From positions 172,073 through 236,072 of the forward strand of contig WLID01000002.1 of the NCBI GenBank assembly GCA_009702325.1: a stretch of 64,000 nt of DNA. The letters are read 5' to 3'. The position numbers and the translations under genes are program-made. The number at the start of each line of letters is the position of its first letter. Position 1 is the stretch's first letter. The stretch is from Actinomycetota bacterium (GTDB taxonomy: Bacteria; Actinomycetota; Thermoleophilia; Gaiellales; Gaiellaceae). The notes beneath the pieces are model-generated. The model worked only from the letters and a program-made list of their open reading frames with translations. It was not told the DNA's origin and searched no databases. Positions 24,415 to 33,051 of the stretch are shown here, in pieces.

Positions 24415-25194
24415 TCAGGCGGGAGTGGTCGTCGTCGAAGGCGGCGGGAAGCACCCACCAGCCACCGACTTCGCAGCCGTACCGGCCTGGCAAATGGTCG
24501 TCGCCGACCACTGCATGTCGGTCGTGATCACGCCGGTCGTCTTCGCGCCGGTGAGATTTGCACCGTTGATGCTCGCCAACGTGAGGTCAGCGTTCGTCAG
24601 ATTCGCGCCCTGAAGCGAGGTCGAAGCCATGATCGCCGAGTTCAGGTTGGCACCAGTGAAGTCGGCACCCTTCAGGATCGCGCCCGTCAGATCGACGTTG
24701 CGTGACTGGTCGTTCTCACCCTCGGCGGCGCCCTCGCCGTCAAGGATCGCACCAACGAAGATCGCGTTCGTGAAGTTCCCGGCAGTCAACAGCGCGGCCT
24801 GCAAATACGACTTTGTGAAGTCGGTGCCCACAGCCGTCAGCTTGCCTGCATGAATCTGCAGCATGTTTGCCCCGTTGAAGTGCGCGCCACTCACGACAGC
24901 GCTATTCATCGTCGACCGGTTCATGTTCACGTTCGTAAAGTCGGCACCGGTCAAGTTCGCACCCGAGAGGTTGGCGCCAATCAGGCTTGCGCCCTTGAAG
25001 TTTGCACCCGCCAGGTTCGCGCCCGTGAGATCGATGAAGTTGAGATTCTTCCCCGCAAGGTTCACGCCCTTGAGGTTCGCCTTCGCGCACTTCGCCTTCG
25101 CAACCGGCTTGCACGGCTTGACCGCCGCGTTACTGGCAGTGGCCGCCACGCAGGCAGCAACAAGCACAACGAATGAGAGGGCGCGGCGCGTCAT
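24415..25194 (-). CDS. Secreted pentapeptide-repeat protein
   Basis: 259 aa. Signal peptide residues 1-24 (MTRRALSFVVLVAACVAATA), then about 35 pentapeptide units of the A(N/D)LxG type from residue 40 to 235, for example LTGANLAGANFKGASLIGA and LKGADFTGANLNSAIMAS. Such repeats fold as a right-handed quadrilateral beta helix; exported members have no general known function. The tail ends in proline/threonine repeats. Two cysteines near the N-terminus of the mature protein (KPCKPVAKAKC). A TTGACG-17-AATACT promoter lies upstream. Confidence 0.9.
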   Translation of the reverse strand: MTRRALSFVVLVAACVAATASNAAVKPCKPVAKAKCAKANLKGVNLAGKNLNFIDLTGANLAGANFKGASLIGANLSGANLTGADFTNVNMNRSTMNSAVVSGAHFNGANMLQIHAGKLTAVGTDFTKSYLQAALLTAGNFTNAIFVGAILDGEGAAEGENDQSRNVDLTGAILKGADFTGANLNSAIMASTSLQGANLTNADLTLASINGANLTGAKTTGVITTDMQWSATTICQAGTAAKSVAGGCFPPPSTTTTPA

Positions 25195-25203
25195 CGCTCT
25201 TCG

Positions 25204-25232
25204 AGTATTGACGCCAGCGCGTCAACCGTCAA
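25204..25232 (-). promoter_or_regulatory. Sigma70-type promoter of the pentapeptide gene
   Basis: -35 TTGACG (25232-25227), 17-base spacer, -10 AATACT (25209-25204), nine bases before the ATG. The TTGACG is part of a direct repeat GGTTGACGGTTGACG. Confidence 0.55.
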
Positions 25233-25256
25233 CCGTGATCCGTCTCCCATGAGAAA

Positions 25257-26258
25257 ATGCAAGCGATGACAGGAGCATTCGCCTCGACCTCCTTTCCGCT
25301 AATCGGAATCACCGATGTGACCGACGCGGCGCACCGCATTGCGCCCCATCTGCCCGCGACACCGTTCCGTCGCTACGCCCAGCTTTCCGATCTGCTCGGA
25401 ACCGACGTGTTCGTCAAGCACGAGAATCATCAGCCAACCGGCGCGTTCAAAGTGCGCGGCGGGATCAATCTCGCGCTGCAACTCTCCGACGATGAACGGC
25501 AGCGGGGGCTTATTTCTGCGTCAACGGGCAACCACGGACAGTCGATTGCCTACGCCGCGAGGCTCGCTGGCACCAATGCGGTGATCTGCGTGCCTGAGAA
25601 CGCCAACCCGTTGAAGGTTGCTGCGATTCGAGCGTTTGGCGCCGAGGTGATTCCGTACGGCCGCGACTTCGACGAGGCGCGCGAGCATTGCGACGAGCTT
25701 TCGCGCGAACGCGGCTATCGCTACGTCCACTCGGGGAACGAGCCACACCTGATCGCTGGCGTGGCGACGGCGACGCTTGAGATGCTGACCGTCGAACCCG
25801 ACATCGACGTGGTGATCGTCCCGATAGGGGGCGGCAGCGGCGCGGCCGGTGCGTGCATCGTCGCTAAGGCGTTGCGACCGGCCATCCAGGTGATCGGTGT
25901 TCAGTCGGAGGCGGCTCCCGCCGCATACCGTTCTTGGCGCGATGGACAGATCGTCGAGGATCGGATGGGAACGTTCGCCGAGGGCTTGGCCACACGCGTC
26001 GGTTTCGAGCTCCCGCAAGCGATTCTGCGCGAACACCTCGACGACTTCGTCCTCGTTGACGACGACGAGATCCGTGACGCGATGCTGCAGATGGTGACCG
26101 CCACGAGCTCCCTCGTCGAATCGGCAGGCGCGGCACCACTCGCCGCCGCTGTGCGAATGCGCGAGCGACTGCAGGGCAAGAAGGTCGCACTCGTCGCAAG
26201 CGGCGGCAACGTGCATGTCCGGCAGCTCAAAGAGCTGCTCGACACACTGCCGCTCTAA
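25257..26258 (+). CDS. Threonine/serine dehydratase-like PLP enzyme
   Basis: 333 aa. NHQPTGAFKVRGGINLAL (Schiff-base Lys about residue 62), STGNHGQSIAYAA (about 88), and PIGGGSGAAG (about 190) are the standard motifs of catabolic threonine ammonia-lyase, serine racemase and related fold-type II enzymes. There is no ACT regulatory domain, so it resembles the short catabolic or racemase type. It would convert threonine to 2-oxobutyrate (a propionyl-CoA source, which would suit the PCC/mutase genes further on) or serine to pyruvate. ATG at 25257 or 25266. Confidence 0.88.
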   Translation: MQAMTGAFASTSFPLIGITDVTDAAHRIAPHLPATPFRRYAQLSDLLGTDVFVKHENHQPTGAFKVRGGINLALQLSDDERQRGLISASTGNHGQSIAYAARLAGTNAVICVPENANPLKVAAIRAFGAEVIPYGRDFDEAREHCDELSRERGYRYVHSGNEPHLIAGVATATLEMLTVEPDIDVVIVPIGGGSGAAGACIVAKALRPAIQVIGVQSEAAPAAYRSWRDGQIVEDRMGTFAEGLATRVGFELPQAILREHLDDFVLVDDDEIRDAMLQMVTATSSLVESAGAAPLAAAVRMRERLQGKKVALVASGGNVHVRQLKELLDTLPL

Positions 26259-27641
26259 CTACGCCGCAAACAGCTTCCCGGGGTTGAAGATGCCGTCGGG
26301 GTCGAAGGCGTCCTTGATCGCGCGCATCAGACGGACGCCGCCCTCCCCATGCTCAAGTGGGAGAAACTTTGACTTGCCGTAGCCGACACCGTGCTCACCG
26401 GTGCAGGTTCCCTCAAGTGCGATTGCCCTACGCGCAAGCGTCTCGGCAAGCTCTTTCGCCCGCCCGACCTCTTCAGGGTCTGCGGGATCAACGAGCAGTG
26501 CGAGATGGAAGTTGCCGTCGCCGACATGCCCGACAAGGGGCGCCACGAGCCCAGAGGTCGCAAGGTCGACTTCGGTCGCTTCGATGCATTCCTGCAGGCG
26601 TGAGATCGGGACACACACATCGGTAACCACAGTTCGAGCCCCCGGGCGCAGCGCGAGCGTCGCCTCGTGCGCGTGATGGCGCGCTTCCCAGAGGCGGTTC
26701 CGCTCCGTCGCGTTCGAGGTCGACGCCCATGTGAGGGCACCGAGCTCGCGTGCGATCTCCTCGACGAGCTCGGCCTGCTCGGCGACCTCGCGCGGGCTGC
26801 CGTGAAACTCGAGAAACAGCGTGGGCGCGGCGACGTACCCAAGGTCGTACCGGCGGTTGATGGCGTCGAGCTGTACGGCATCGAGAAGCTCAATTCGCGC
26901 CATCGGAATGCCGTTCTGCAACGTCTGGACGACGCAGTCGACCGCCTCAGAGAGGCCCGGGAATGCGGCGACCGCGGCCGACATCGCCTCGGGCGTTGGA
27001 TGGATCTTCAGCGTCGCCTCGACGACGATGCCAAGTGTTCCCTCGGCCCCGACGAAGAGCCGCGTGAGGTCGTATCCGGCCGACGACTTGCGAGCGCGGG
27101 AGCGTGTTCGCACAACTTCACCTGCCGCAGTCACAACCGTGAGAGACACGACGTTCTCGCGCATCGCGCCGTACCGAACGGTGGTCGTCCCCGACGCCCC
27201 AGTCGAGACCATGCCACCAACCGTTGCATCGGCACCAGGATCAACCGGGAAGAAAACACCCTCTGGCCGTAGCACCTGTTCAAGTTGGAGCCGTGTAACG
27301 CCCGCCTCAACCGTGACGTCCATGTCCTCGACCGAAACCCGGAGGATCTTGTTCATCCGGGAAAGATCAACCGAGACACCGCCCTCGATCGCACAGACCT
27401 GCCCTTCGAGCGATGTCCCGGCACCAAACGGCACGATCGGTGCCCGGTGGCGGCCACAGATCGTGACGACGGCAACGACCTCGTCGATGGAAACCGGCCA
27501 CACCACAAGATCGGGCGGCGCGGTTGGGTGGTACGACTCGCCGTGGCCGTGGAGGGTCCGATTCGCATCGGTGTCTGACACACGATCCGGGGCGAGCGCC
27601 GCCTGGAGTTCCGCGGCGACTGAGGCGACGTCGAAAGACAT
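26259..27641 (-). CDS. FAD-linked oxidase, GlcD / D-lactate dehydrogenase type
   Basis: 460 aa. The FAD-binding PCMH domain is at residues 40-215 (APIVPFGAGTSLEGQVCAIE, GADATVGGMVSTGASGTTTV, LFVGAEGTLGIV) and the FAD-oxidase C domain follows, with GHVGDGNFHLALL (about 375) and TGEHGVGYGKSKFL (about 425) as metal/flavin ligands. It oxidises a 2-hydroxy acid such as glycolate or D-lactate and feeds electrons to the chain. The open frame extends 119 codons upstream of the ATG at 27641, but that part is not family-like. Given aceA nearby, glycolate is a possible substrate. Confidence 0.9.
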   Translation of the reverse strand: MSFDVASVAAELQAALAPDRVSDTDANRTLHGHGESYHPTAPPDLVVWPVSIDEVVAVVTICGRHRAPIVPFGAGTSLEGQVCAIEGGVSVDLSRMNKILRVSVEDMDVTVEAGVTRLQLEQVLRPEGVFFPVDPGADATVGGMVSTGASGTTTVRYGAMRENVVSLTVVTAAGEVVRTRSRARKSSAGYDLTRLFVGAEGTLGIVVEATLKIHPTPEAMSAAVAAFPGLSEAVDCVVQTLQNGIPMARIELLDAVQLDAINRRYDLGYVAAPTLFLEFHGSPREVAEQAELVEEIARELGALTWASTSNATERNRLWEARHHAHEATLALRPGARTVVTDVCVPISRLQECIEATEVDLATSGLVAPLVGHVGDGNFHLALLVDPADPEEVGRAKELAETLARRAIALEGTCTGEHGVGYGKSKFLPLEHGEGGVRLMRAIKDAFDPDGIFNPGKLFAA

Positions 27642-27710
27642 GCCTGGCAATTGTGACAGTCGCGCCGACCGTGCCCGGCGCGAATCGGCCACCACGGCGA
27701 TACTGCTGCG

Positions 27711-28076
27711 ATGCAGGTCGACCGCCGAGCGATCGCCAAGTACGCCGCTGTCGGACTCGTCGCCGGGTTCTTCTCTGCGCTGTTTGGTGTGGGCGGCGGA
27801 ATCATCATCGTTCCGTTGCTCGTGATGTTCTGCGCGTTCGACCAGCGCCATGCGAGCGCAACCTCGCTTGCGGCGATCGTCATCGCCGCGATTGCCGGCG
27901 CGATCACATACGGCGTGCACGGCGAACTCAAACCTGGTGCAGCGGCGCTTGTCGGCATCCCTGCGGTGATCGGCGTGCTTGCTGGCGCCTCGCTCCAACA
28001 GCGAATGTCGAACCGTCTGCTGACCTACGGCTTTGGTGTGCTGCTGGCAGCGATCGGGGTTCGGCTGCTCATATGA
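27711..28076 (+). CDS. Half-size TSUP (TauE/SafE) transporter subunit A
   Basis: 121 aa with four membrane segments. The family signature VAGFFSALFGVGGGIIIVPL lies at residues 16-36 and ASATSLAAIVIAAIAGAI follows. Full TSUP (sulfite/organosulfonate exporter) proteins are about 250-300 aa with two such halves; this gene encodes one half and the next gene the other, overlapping at ATGA. The two would assemble as a heterodimer. Substrate unknown. Confidence 0.82.
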   Translation: MQVDRRAIAKYAAVGLVAGFFSALFGVGGGIIIVPLLVMFCAFDQRHASATSLAAIVIAAIAGAITYGVHGELKPGAAALVGIPAVIGVLAGASLQQRMSNRLLTYGFGVLLAAIGVRLLI

Positions 28077-28441
28077 CGGAGCTACTGATCGTGGTTGCGG
28101 GCCTAGCCGGAGGTGTCCTGGCCGGGCTCTTCGGTGTGGGCGGCGGCGTCATCTTCGTGCCGGTGCTCGTCATTGGGCTTGGACTGACACAAGTTCATGC
28201 GGAGGCGGCCTCGCTGCTCGCGATCCTGCCGACCGCGGTGATCGGCACCTGGCGACAACTGAAGTTTGGAAACACCGACATCCGCGCTGCCCTCGTGATT
28301 GGGACGGTGTCGATCATCGGCGTTCAGATCGGGGTGGTCGCAGCGCTGAGCCTTCCTGAAACAACGCTCCGTCGTCTGTTCGGCCTGCTGCTGCTACTCG
28401 TGGCCGCCCAGACGATCCGTCGGGCGCATCGCACCCGCTGA
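28073..28441 (+). CDS. Half-size TSUP (TauE/SafE) transporter subunit B
   Basis: 122 aa, four membrane segments. The signature repeats: GLAGGVLAGLFGVGGGVIFV at residues 11-30, then HAEAASLLAILPTAVIGTWR. It is about as similar to the preceding gene as the two halves of a single TSUP protein are to each other. Translation is coupled to subunit A through the four-base overlap. Tail RRAHRTR is cytoplasmic. Confidence 0.82.
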   Translation: MTELLIVVAGLAGGVLAGLFGVGGGVIFVPVLVIGLGLTQVHAEAASLLAILPTAVIGTWRQLKFGNTDIRAALVIGTVSIIGVQIGVVAALSLPETTLRRLFGLLLLLVAAQTIRRAHRTR

Positions 28442-28496
28442 ACAACCCATCCTGTTAAGACTTCGCTCGACCAAGCGACACCCGCAATGTCGGCGC

Positions 28497-28502
28497 TACC
28501 TT
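28497..28502 (+). promoter_or_regulatory. -10 element of the first cupredoxin-like gene
   Basis: TACCTT, six bases before the ATG at 28509, in the context GCTACCTTGG that recurs before the paralogue. Confidence 0.55.
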
Positions 28503-28508
28503 GGTCGC

Positions 28509-29030
28509 ATGAGTTATCGCGCCCGCTGGCTTCGAGGGACGGCAGCGCTCCTTTTCGCAGCCGGACTTTCGATCTTCGCAACCGCCGAGTTTGCGGGAGC
28601 TTCGCCAACCCGAACGCACACGTTGATTCCGTACACCGTCGTCTTGAACGACTCCGGGATTCTGCTCGTCGACGGAAGTGGAAGCTCTGTGACACCCGCA
28701 AAGATCACGAGCTCACCCACCGTTCTCACGGTCGTCAACCGCGGCACAGGCACCCACATGCTGACAATCGTCGGCCCGGATGTGAGTGGGAAGCACACGC
28801 CGAATCTCAAGAAGGGCGCACAGACCAAGTTGGCTGTCACGTTCACGGTCGGCAGCTACACGCTCACCGACACGGTCGGCAAGCGCCACACCACGCTGAA
28901 GCTCGCGGTCGCAGCACCGAAGAACGTCACCACGGGATCGAGTTCGCAGAAGGTCGTGACACAGGGAATGGACTGCAGTCTCGACACGCATCTCTGCACC
29001 GCACCTGACGGCACCACCTACGGGTACTAG
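28509..29030 (+). CDS. Secreted cupredoxin-like protein, copy 1
   Basis: 173 aa with signal peptide (cleavage near residue 32, FAGASPTRT). The domain (ITSSPTVLTVVNRGTGTHML, then LKKGAQTKLAVTFTVGSYTL) has the strand order of small blue-copper proteins, including the first histidine (GTHMLTI), but the Cys of the usual Y-x-x-x-C-x-x-P-G-H loop is replaced (YTLTDTVGKRH). The C-terminus carries CSLDTHLC, shared with copy 2 next door. Therefore probably not a type 1 copper protein; Cu binding through the C-terminal Cys/His cluster is speculation. Confidence 0.65.
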   Translation: MSYRARWLRGTAALLFAAGLSIFATAEFAGASPTRTHTLIPYTVVLNDSGILLVDGSGSSVTPAKITSSPTVLTVVNRGTGTHMLTIVGPDVSGKHTPNLKKGAQTKLAVTFTVGSYTLTDTVGKRHTTLKLAVAAPKNVTTGSSSQKVVTQGMDCSLDTHLCTAPDGTTYGY

Positions 29031-29071
29031 ACCAGCCTGCTCATCCGCAGGCGATCGTCGCAAGGGAGCGC

Positions 29072-29077
29072 TACCTT
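29072..29077 (+). promoter_or_regulatory. -10 element of the second cupredoxin-like gene
   Basis: TACCTT, seven bases before the GTG at 29085. The stretch CTACCTTGG is shared with copy 1, so the duplication included the promoter. Confidence 0.55.
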
Positions 29078-29084
29078 GGCGGAC

Positions 29085-29615
29085 GTGACTTCTCGCGTCC
29101 GAAACGTTCTTGCGTTCGCATCGTGCGCTGTGGCCGCGGTCGCGCGCTTTGCGGCGTCAAGCCAGTTCGCGACCCCCGCATCTGCACGGGCGCAGGCACC
29201 GATCCCCTACACCGCGGTGGTGAACGACTCCGGGATCCTTCTCCTCACGGGAAGCGGCACCCCCGTGCCTTCGAGCGGCATCACGAGCGCCCCCGCGGCC
29301 GTCACGGTCATCAACCGAGGAACCGGCTCGCATGCGCTGTCGATCACCGGCCCCGGCGTGTCGGGCAAACACACACCCACGCTCACCAAGGGACACTCGT
29401 CGCGCCTCTCGGTGACATTCATGGTCGGGACGTACGCACTCACAGACACGCTCTCGCACCGCTCGCTCAAACTCGTTGTTCGCGCGCCAAAGAGCGCTGA
29501 GGTAGCCGTTTCGGGAAAGACGCACGACGCGATCACTGAAGAGATCGAGTGCAGCCTCGACACCCACCTCTGCACGAACGCGCAAGGGGTTGTCGTCAAC
29601 CCCGGCTCGGCCTAA
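29085..29615 (+). CDS. Secreted cupredoxin-like protein, copy 2
   Basis: 176 aa from GTG 29085, chosen because the -10 to start distance then matches copy 1. Signal peptide to about residue 36 (ATPASARA), then a domain about half identical to copy 1 (VVNDSGILLLTGSGTPV, INRGTGSHALSITGPGVSG, LTDTLSHRSLKL) and the same CSLDTHLC motif. The Cys of blue-copper sites is again missing. Codon use and composition match its neighbours, so this is a local duplication rather than a transfer. Confidence 0.65.
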   Translation: MTSRVRNVLAFASCAVAAVARFAASSQFATPASARAQAPIPYTAVVNDSGILLLTGSGTPVPSSGITSAPAAVTVINRGTGSHALSITGPGVSGKHTPTLTKGHSSRLSVTFMVGTYALTDTLSHRSLKLVVRAPKSAEVAVSGKTHDAITEEIECSLDTHLCTNAQGVVVNPGSA

Positions 29616-29641
29616 CCGCCGCTCATCTCAGATACGCAGCG

Positions 29642-30607
29642 TTAGAGGTTTCGGTAGACGACCGGGTGTCCTGTCGATTCGACGCGGACGATCTTCCCGC
29701 GGTTCGCGAGATACTCAAGGTGCGCCAGCGTCTCAAGGAACGCAAATCGGCGAAGCGTTGGTGGCAGGTCTTGCGCGAATACCAGGAACGACGCCTCGTA
29801 GGCGGTCATCGGGCCAGCGTCGAGCGTTCCACGCGTGACTGCGAGTCGCTCGTCATGGTGAAGCCGGATCTCGGTGGCGCGCCGAGCGGGATCGTCAATC
29901 ACAGAGCCGTGCCCAGGATATGCGCGCGTAGGAGCGAGCATCGCTATTCGCTCAAGCGTCTCGAAGTAGCGCGCGAGCGGATCATCACCCGATTGGGCGT
30001 CGCGCGAGACATTTGGCGTAATGCGATTGAGCAGCACGTCGCCGGAGATCATCACGCCTTCCCGTATGAGCACGAGATGGCCCGCCGCGTGCCCTGGAAG
30101 ATGGAGCACCTCCCACCCATCCACGCTCTCTCCCTCACGAGTGAGCGTCGGGTTTGGGTGGTAACGAATGTTCGGAGCCAGCAGCTCATCCGCGGCCTGC
30201 GCCGCCGCCGCGATCGCGGGGTCAAAGCCATGCGCGTCAAGGAGCCCCGCAAACCGATGCGTCCGTGTGGGTGGGGCCCACGCGGCGAGGCACGCCTGAA
30301 AGTCGCGGTCCCCTTCGATCACCGGCGCGCCCGTCAGTTCGTGCACCAGGTCGGCACCACCGACATGATCGGGGTGGTAGTGCGTCACGAAGATGTGGCC
30401 AACGGGCGCGTCGAGACGCGCAATCGCTTCGCGCCAGACAGCCTCGGCTCCGGGATACGCAACCGCCGTGTCGACGACGATCCATGCACCGCTTGCTCCG
30501 CGCACGAAGTAGCAATGCACGTGGTCGATTCCAAGCGGAAGCTGGAAGGTCAGCTGGCGGATGTCCGCGCCGAGCTCCTGAAACGTGTGCGGGAGACCGG
30601 CGCTCAC
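29642..30607 (-). CDS. MBL-fold metallohydrolase (LACTB2/RNase Z-like)
   Basis: 321 aa. Zinc motifs FVTHYHPDHVGGADL (about residue 75), HLPGHAAGHLVL (about 170), ISGDVLL (about 186) and AYPGHGSVI (about 225), with a C-terminal helical extension (residues 235-321) like those in LACTB2 and flavoprotein-type hydrolases. May hydrolyse a thioester, given its place at the end of the PCC operon. GTG start overlaps the stop of the DUF2520 gene by four bases. Confidence 0.85.
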   Translation of the reverse strand: MSAGLPHTFQELGADIRQLTFQLPLGIDHVHCYFVRGASGAWIVVDTAVAYPGAEAVWREAIARLDAPVGHIFVTHYHPDHVGGADLVHELTGAPVIEGDRDFQACLAAWAPPTRTHRFAGLLDAHGFDPAIAAAAQAADELLAPNIRYHPNPTLTREGESVDGWEVLHLPGHAAGHLVLIREGVMISGDVLLNRITPNVSRDAQSGDDPLARYFETLERIAMLAPTRAYPGHGSVIDDPARRATEIRLHHDERLAVTRGTLDAGPMTAYEASFLVFAQDLPPTLRRFAFLETLAHLEYLANRGKIVRVESTGHPVVYRNL

Positions 30608-31278
30608 GGGGCGGAATGCTGCGACTGCGTGAGCCGAGCGAGCACGTCGTACATCTCACGCAGCTCTGGGTGAGAGCTTGCCGAGATCGCTGTTTCGTGC
30701 CGCAGCACCGTGTCGGTATCGCCGCGGGCGATTGGGCCGGTCAAGTCGAAGCCGTTTTCGATTGTTCGCTCGAGGAGCGGCACCAGTGCTTCCGGAGGAG
30801 CGCCGGCTTCGGCGAAGAGCGCGGCGGCCGACCGGAACAACGTCACGAGGTAGTTCGACGCGATCGACGCACCCGCGTGGTAGAGCGGACGCACGGAATC
30901 ACTCAGCTCGAATGGCGCCAACCCGAGTGTCTCGGCAAGCCAGCGCGCGTGACGCATGCCGTCGCCATCGTCCGCAGAGATCGCTGCGAACGCACCGTCA
31001 AGCTGTGCCGCACCGCCTCCGCGTCGAAAGGTCTGGAGCGGATGAACCGAAAACCGATTCACGTGAGGCGCGAGAGCGCCAAGCTGGGTGGCACCCGATA
31101 CGTGCGCCACCCATGGGCCAATGGGAATGGCGGCAGCCACCTCTGAAATGGCCGCATCAGGGACACAGAGCAACTGCAAGTCGCCGTCGTCGGCGACCTC
31201 GATGCCGCGCTCAGCCAACCGTTCCGCGACCGCAGCGCCGACCCGCCCTCGACCAACTACCGTCACCGTCCGAAACAC
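30604..31278 (-). CDS. Rossmann-like / DUF2520 protein
   Basis: 224 aa. The N-terminal nucleotide-binding motif is VTVVGRGRVGAAVAERLAER (GxGxxG, residues 5-24), followed by LLCVPDAAISEVAAAI and HVSGATQLGALAP; the C-terminal DUF2520 helical domain begins near residue 105 (YHAGASIASNYLVTLFRSAA). The fold is that of ketopantoate reductase and pyrroline-carboxylate reductase, so an NAD(P)-dependent dehydrogenase is likely; substrate unknown. GTG start six bases after pccA. Confidence 0.83.
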   Translation of the reverse strand: MFRTVTVVGRGRVGAAVAERLAERGIEVADDGDLQLLCVPDAAISEVAAAIPIGPWVAHVSGATQLGALAPHVNRFSVHPLQTFRRGGGAAQLDGAFAAISADDGDGMRHARWLAETLGLAPFELSDSVRPLYHAGASIASNYLVTLFRSAAALFAEAGAPPEALVPLLERTIENGFDLTGPIARGDTDTVLRHETAISASSHPELREMYDVLARLTQSQHSAP

Positions 31279-31284
31279 CGGAGC

Positions 31285-33051
31285 TCAGCTCGCGTGATCG
31301 AGGACTGAACAGATCGGGGATCCGGCACTGACGGCATCACCCACAGACACGGCAAGGTCGGCGATCACACCGGCACGGTGGGCGACGATCTCGTTCTCCA
31401 TCTTCATTGCCTCGACGACACAGAGCACTTTGCCCGCGACGACGTTCTCGCCCTCGGCGACGTCAACCTTGAGCACCGTTCCCTGCATCGGGCTCTCCAC
31501 ATGCTCGGCGGCATGCCCTCCGATCTTCGCCCGCTCGGTATGGCGACGCGCAAGCTCAACCCATTCGGGCTCGGCCTCAAAGAGCCGAACGGTTGCCAGT
31601 CGCCCGTCGATCTCCGCCTCGTACGTGCGTTCGGACGCGTACGCACGCGGACCCGGCAGCGCACTCGGCGTGGCTGGCTCGGCAAATGCCGCAGCCTTAT
31701 CGGCAAGCTCCTTTGACTCGACAAGGCCATGGCACGTCTCTGCATCGATGAACGCTTGGTGCGAGAGAAGCGCCTGGTGGAAGCCAACGAGCGTCTCGAC
31801 GCCGCCAATCCGAAACTCACTCAGCGCTCGCAACATCCGTGCGCGCGCATGCTCCCGATCGGAGCCGTGGACGACCAGCTTCGCGATCATCGGATCGTAG
31901 AGAGGCGAGATGACGCTTCCGGCTGCCACTCCTGAGTCGACACGAACGCCCGGGCCAGACGGCTCCTCGTAGTCCGTGATCGTCCCGGGTGACGGGAGGA
32001 AATTGTGCGCCACGGCCTCTGCGTTGATTCGACACTCGATGGCGTGTCCTCGGAGCGCCACCTGGGCCTGCGTGATCGACAGGGGCTCGCCGGCGGCAAC
32101 ACGAATCTGCTCACGAACGAGGTCGAAGCCCGTCACCTCCTCGGTGACGGTGTGCTCGACCTGGATCCGCGTGTTCATCTCCATGAAGTAGTACTCACCG
32201 TCGCTCAGGAGACCCTCGATCGTCCCGGCCGACTCGTATCCCGCCGCACGCGCCGCGTCGATCGCAATTGCGCCAATGCGGTTGCGGAGGGCTTCGTCGA
32301 CTGCCGGGGACGGCGTCTCCTCGACGAGTTTTTGATGGCGACGTTGGATTGTGCAATCGCGTTCGCCAAGGTGGATGACGTTGCCGTGACGATCGGCGAG
32401 GATCTGCACCTCGACATGCCGTGGATCGTCGAGGTACCGCTCAACGTAGACCTCGGCATTCGCGAAGTACGCCAGCCCTTGCCGCTGCGCCGTCGCGAAC
32501 GCCCGGGCCGCTTCGTCGGCTGATCGCACGACCTCCATGCCTTTGCCTCCGCCGCCGGCTGCGGCTTTGATCAGGAGCGGATACCCGATCGAGTCACCAA
32601 GCGCGACGACCTCATCCACCGTGGCAACCGGATCAGTCGTTCCGGGAATGATCGGTACACCCGCCGCCTGCATCGCTTGGCGCGCACGCGTCTTCGAACC
32701 CATCAGCTCGATCGACGAAGGGGGTGGCCCGATCCACGTCAGGCCGGCGTCGAGCACGGCTTGCGCAAAGGTCGCGTTCTCGGAGAGGAATCCGTATCCC
32801 GGGTGGATGGCTTCAGCGCCCGACCGCCGCGCGACGTCAAGCAGCTTTTCAATAACGAGGTAGCTCTCGGCAGCGGTCATGCCGCCAAGAGCGTGAGCTT
32901 CATCGGCGCGGCGTGGGTGCAATGCGCCACGGTCGGCGTCGGAATACACGGCAACTGAACCCACATCGAGGTCACGCAACGCCCGGAACACCCGGATTGC
33001 GATCTCGCCACGATTTGCGACGAGCACCTTGGTGAATGGGCGTCCGCTCAC
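31285..33051 (-). CDS. pccA: Acyl-CoA (propionyl/acetyl-CoA) carboxylase biotin subunit
   Basis: 588 aa: biotin carboxylase domain (residues 1-450, with [15 protein letters not shown], the glycine-rich ATP loop [14 protein letters not shown] and [18 protein letters not shown]) and a C-terminal biotinyl domain with the acceptor lysine in [12 protein letters not shown] (about residue 550). With PccB it carboxylates propionyl-CoA to methylmalonyl-CoA (or acetyl-CoA to malonyl-CoA). ATG/stop overlap with pccB is four bases. Start is supported by the [18 protein letters not shown] family N-terminus. Confidence 0.95.
   Translation of the reverse strand: MSGRPFTKVLVANRGEIAIRVFRALRDLDVGSVAVYSDADRGALHPRRADEAHALGGMTAAESYLVIEKLLDVARRSGAEAIHPGYGFLSENATFAQAVLDAGLTWIGPPPSSIELMGSKTRARQAMQAAGVPIIPGTTDPVATVDEVVALGDSIGYPLLIKAAAGGGGKGMEVVRSADEAARAFATAQRQGLAYFANAEVYVERYLDDPRHVEVQILADRHGNVIHLGERDCTIQRRHQKLVEETPSPAVDEALRNRIGAIAIDAARAAGYESAGTIEGLLSDGEYYFMEMNTRIQVEHTVTEEVTGFDLVREQIRVAAGEPLSITQAQVALRGHAIECRINAEAVAHNFLPSPGTITDYEEPSGPGVRVDSGVAAGSVISPLYDPMIAKLVVHGSDREHARARMLRALSEFRIGGVETLVGFHQALLSHQAFIDAETCHGLVESKELADKAAAFAEPATPSALPGPRAYASERTYEAEIDGRLATVRLFEAEPEWVELARRHTERAKIGGHAAEHVESPMQGTVLKVDVAEGENVVAGKVLCVVEAMKMENEIVAHRAGVIADLAVSVGDAVSAGSPICSVLDHAS

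Noticed and set aside
26259..27998. Extended 579-aa start for the FAD oxidase
   Set aside because: The extra 119 residues are not FAD-domain-like; the family N-terminus begins at ATG 27641.
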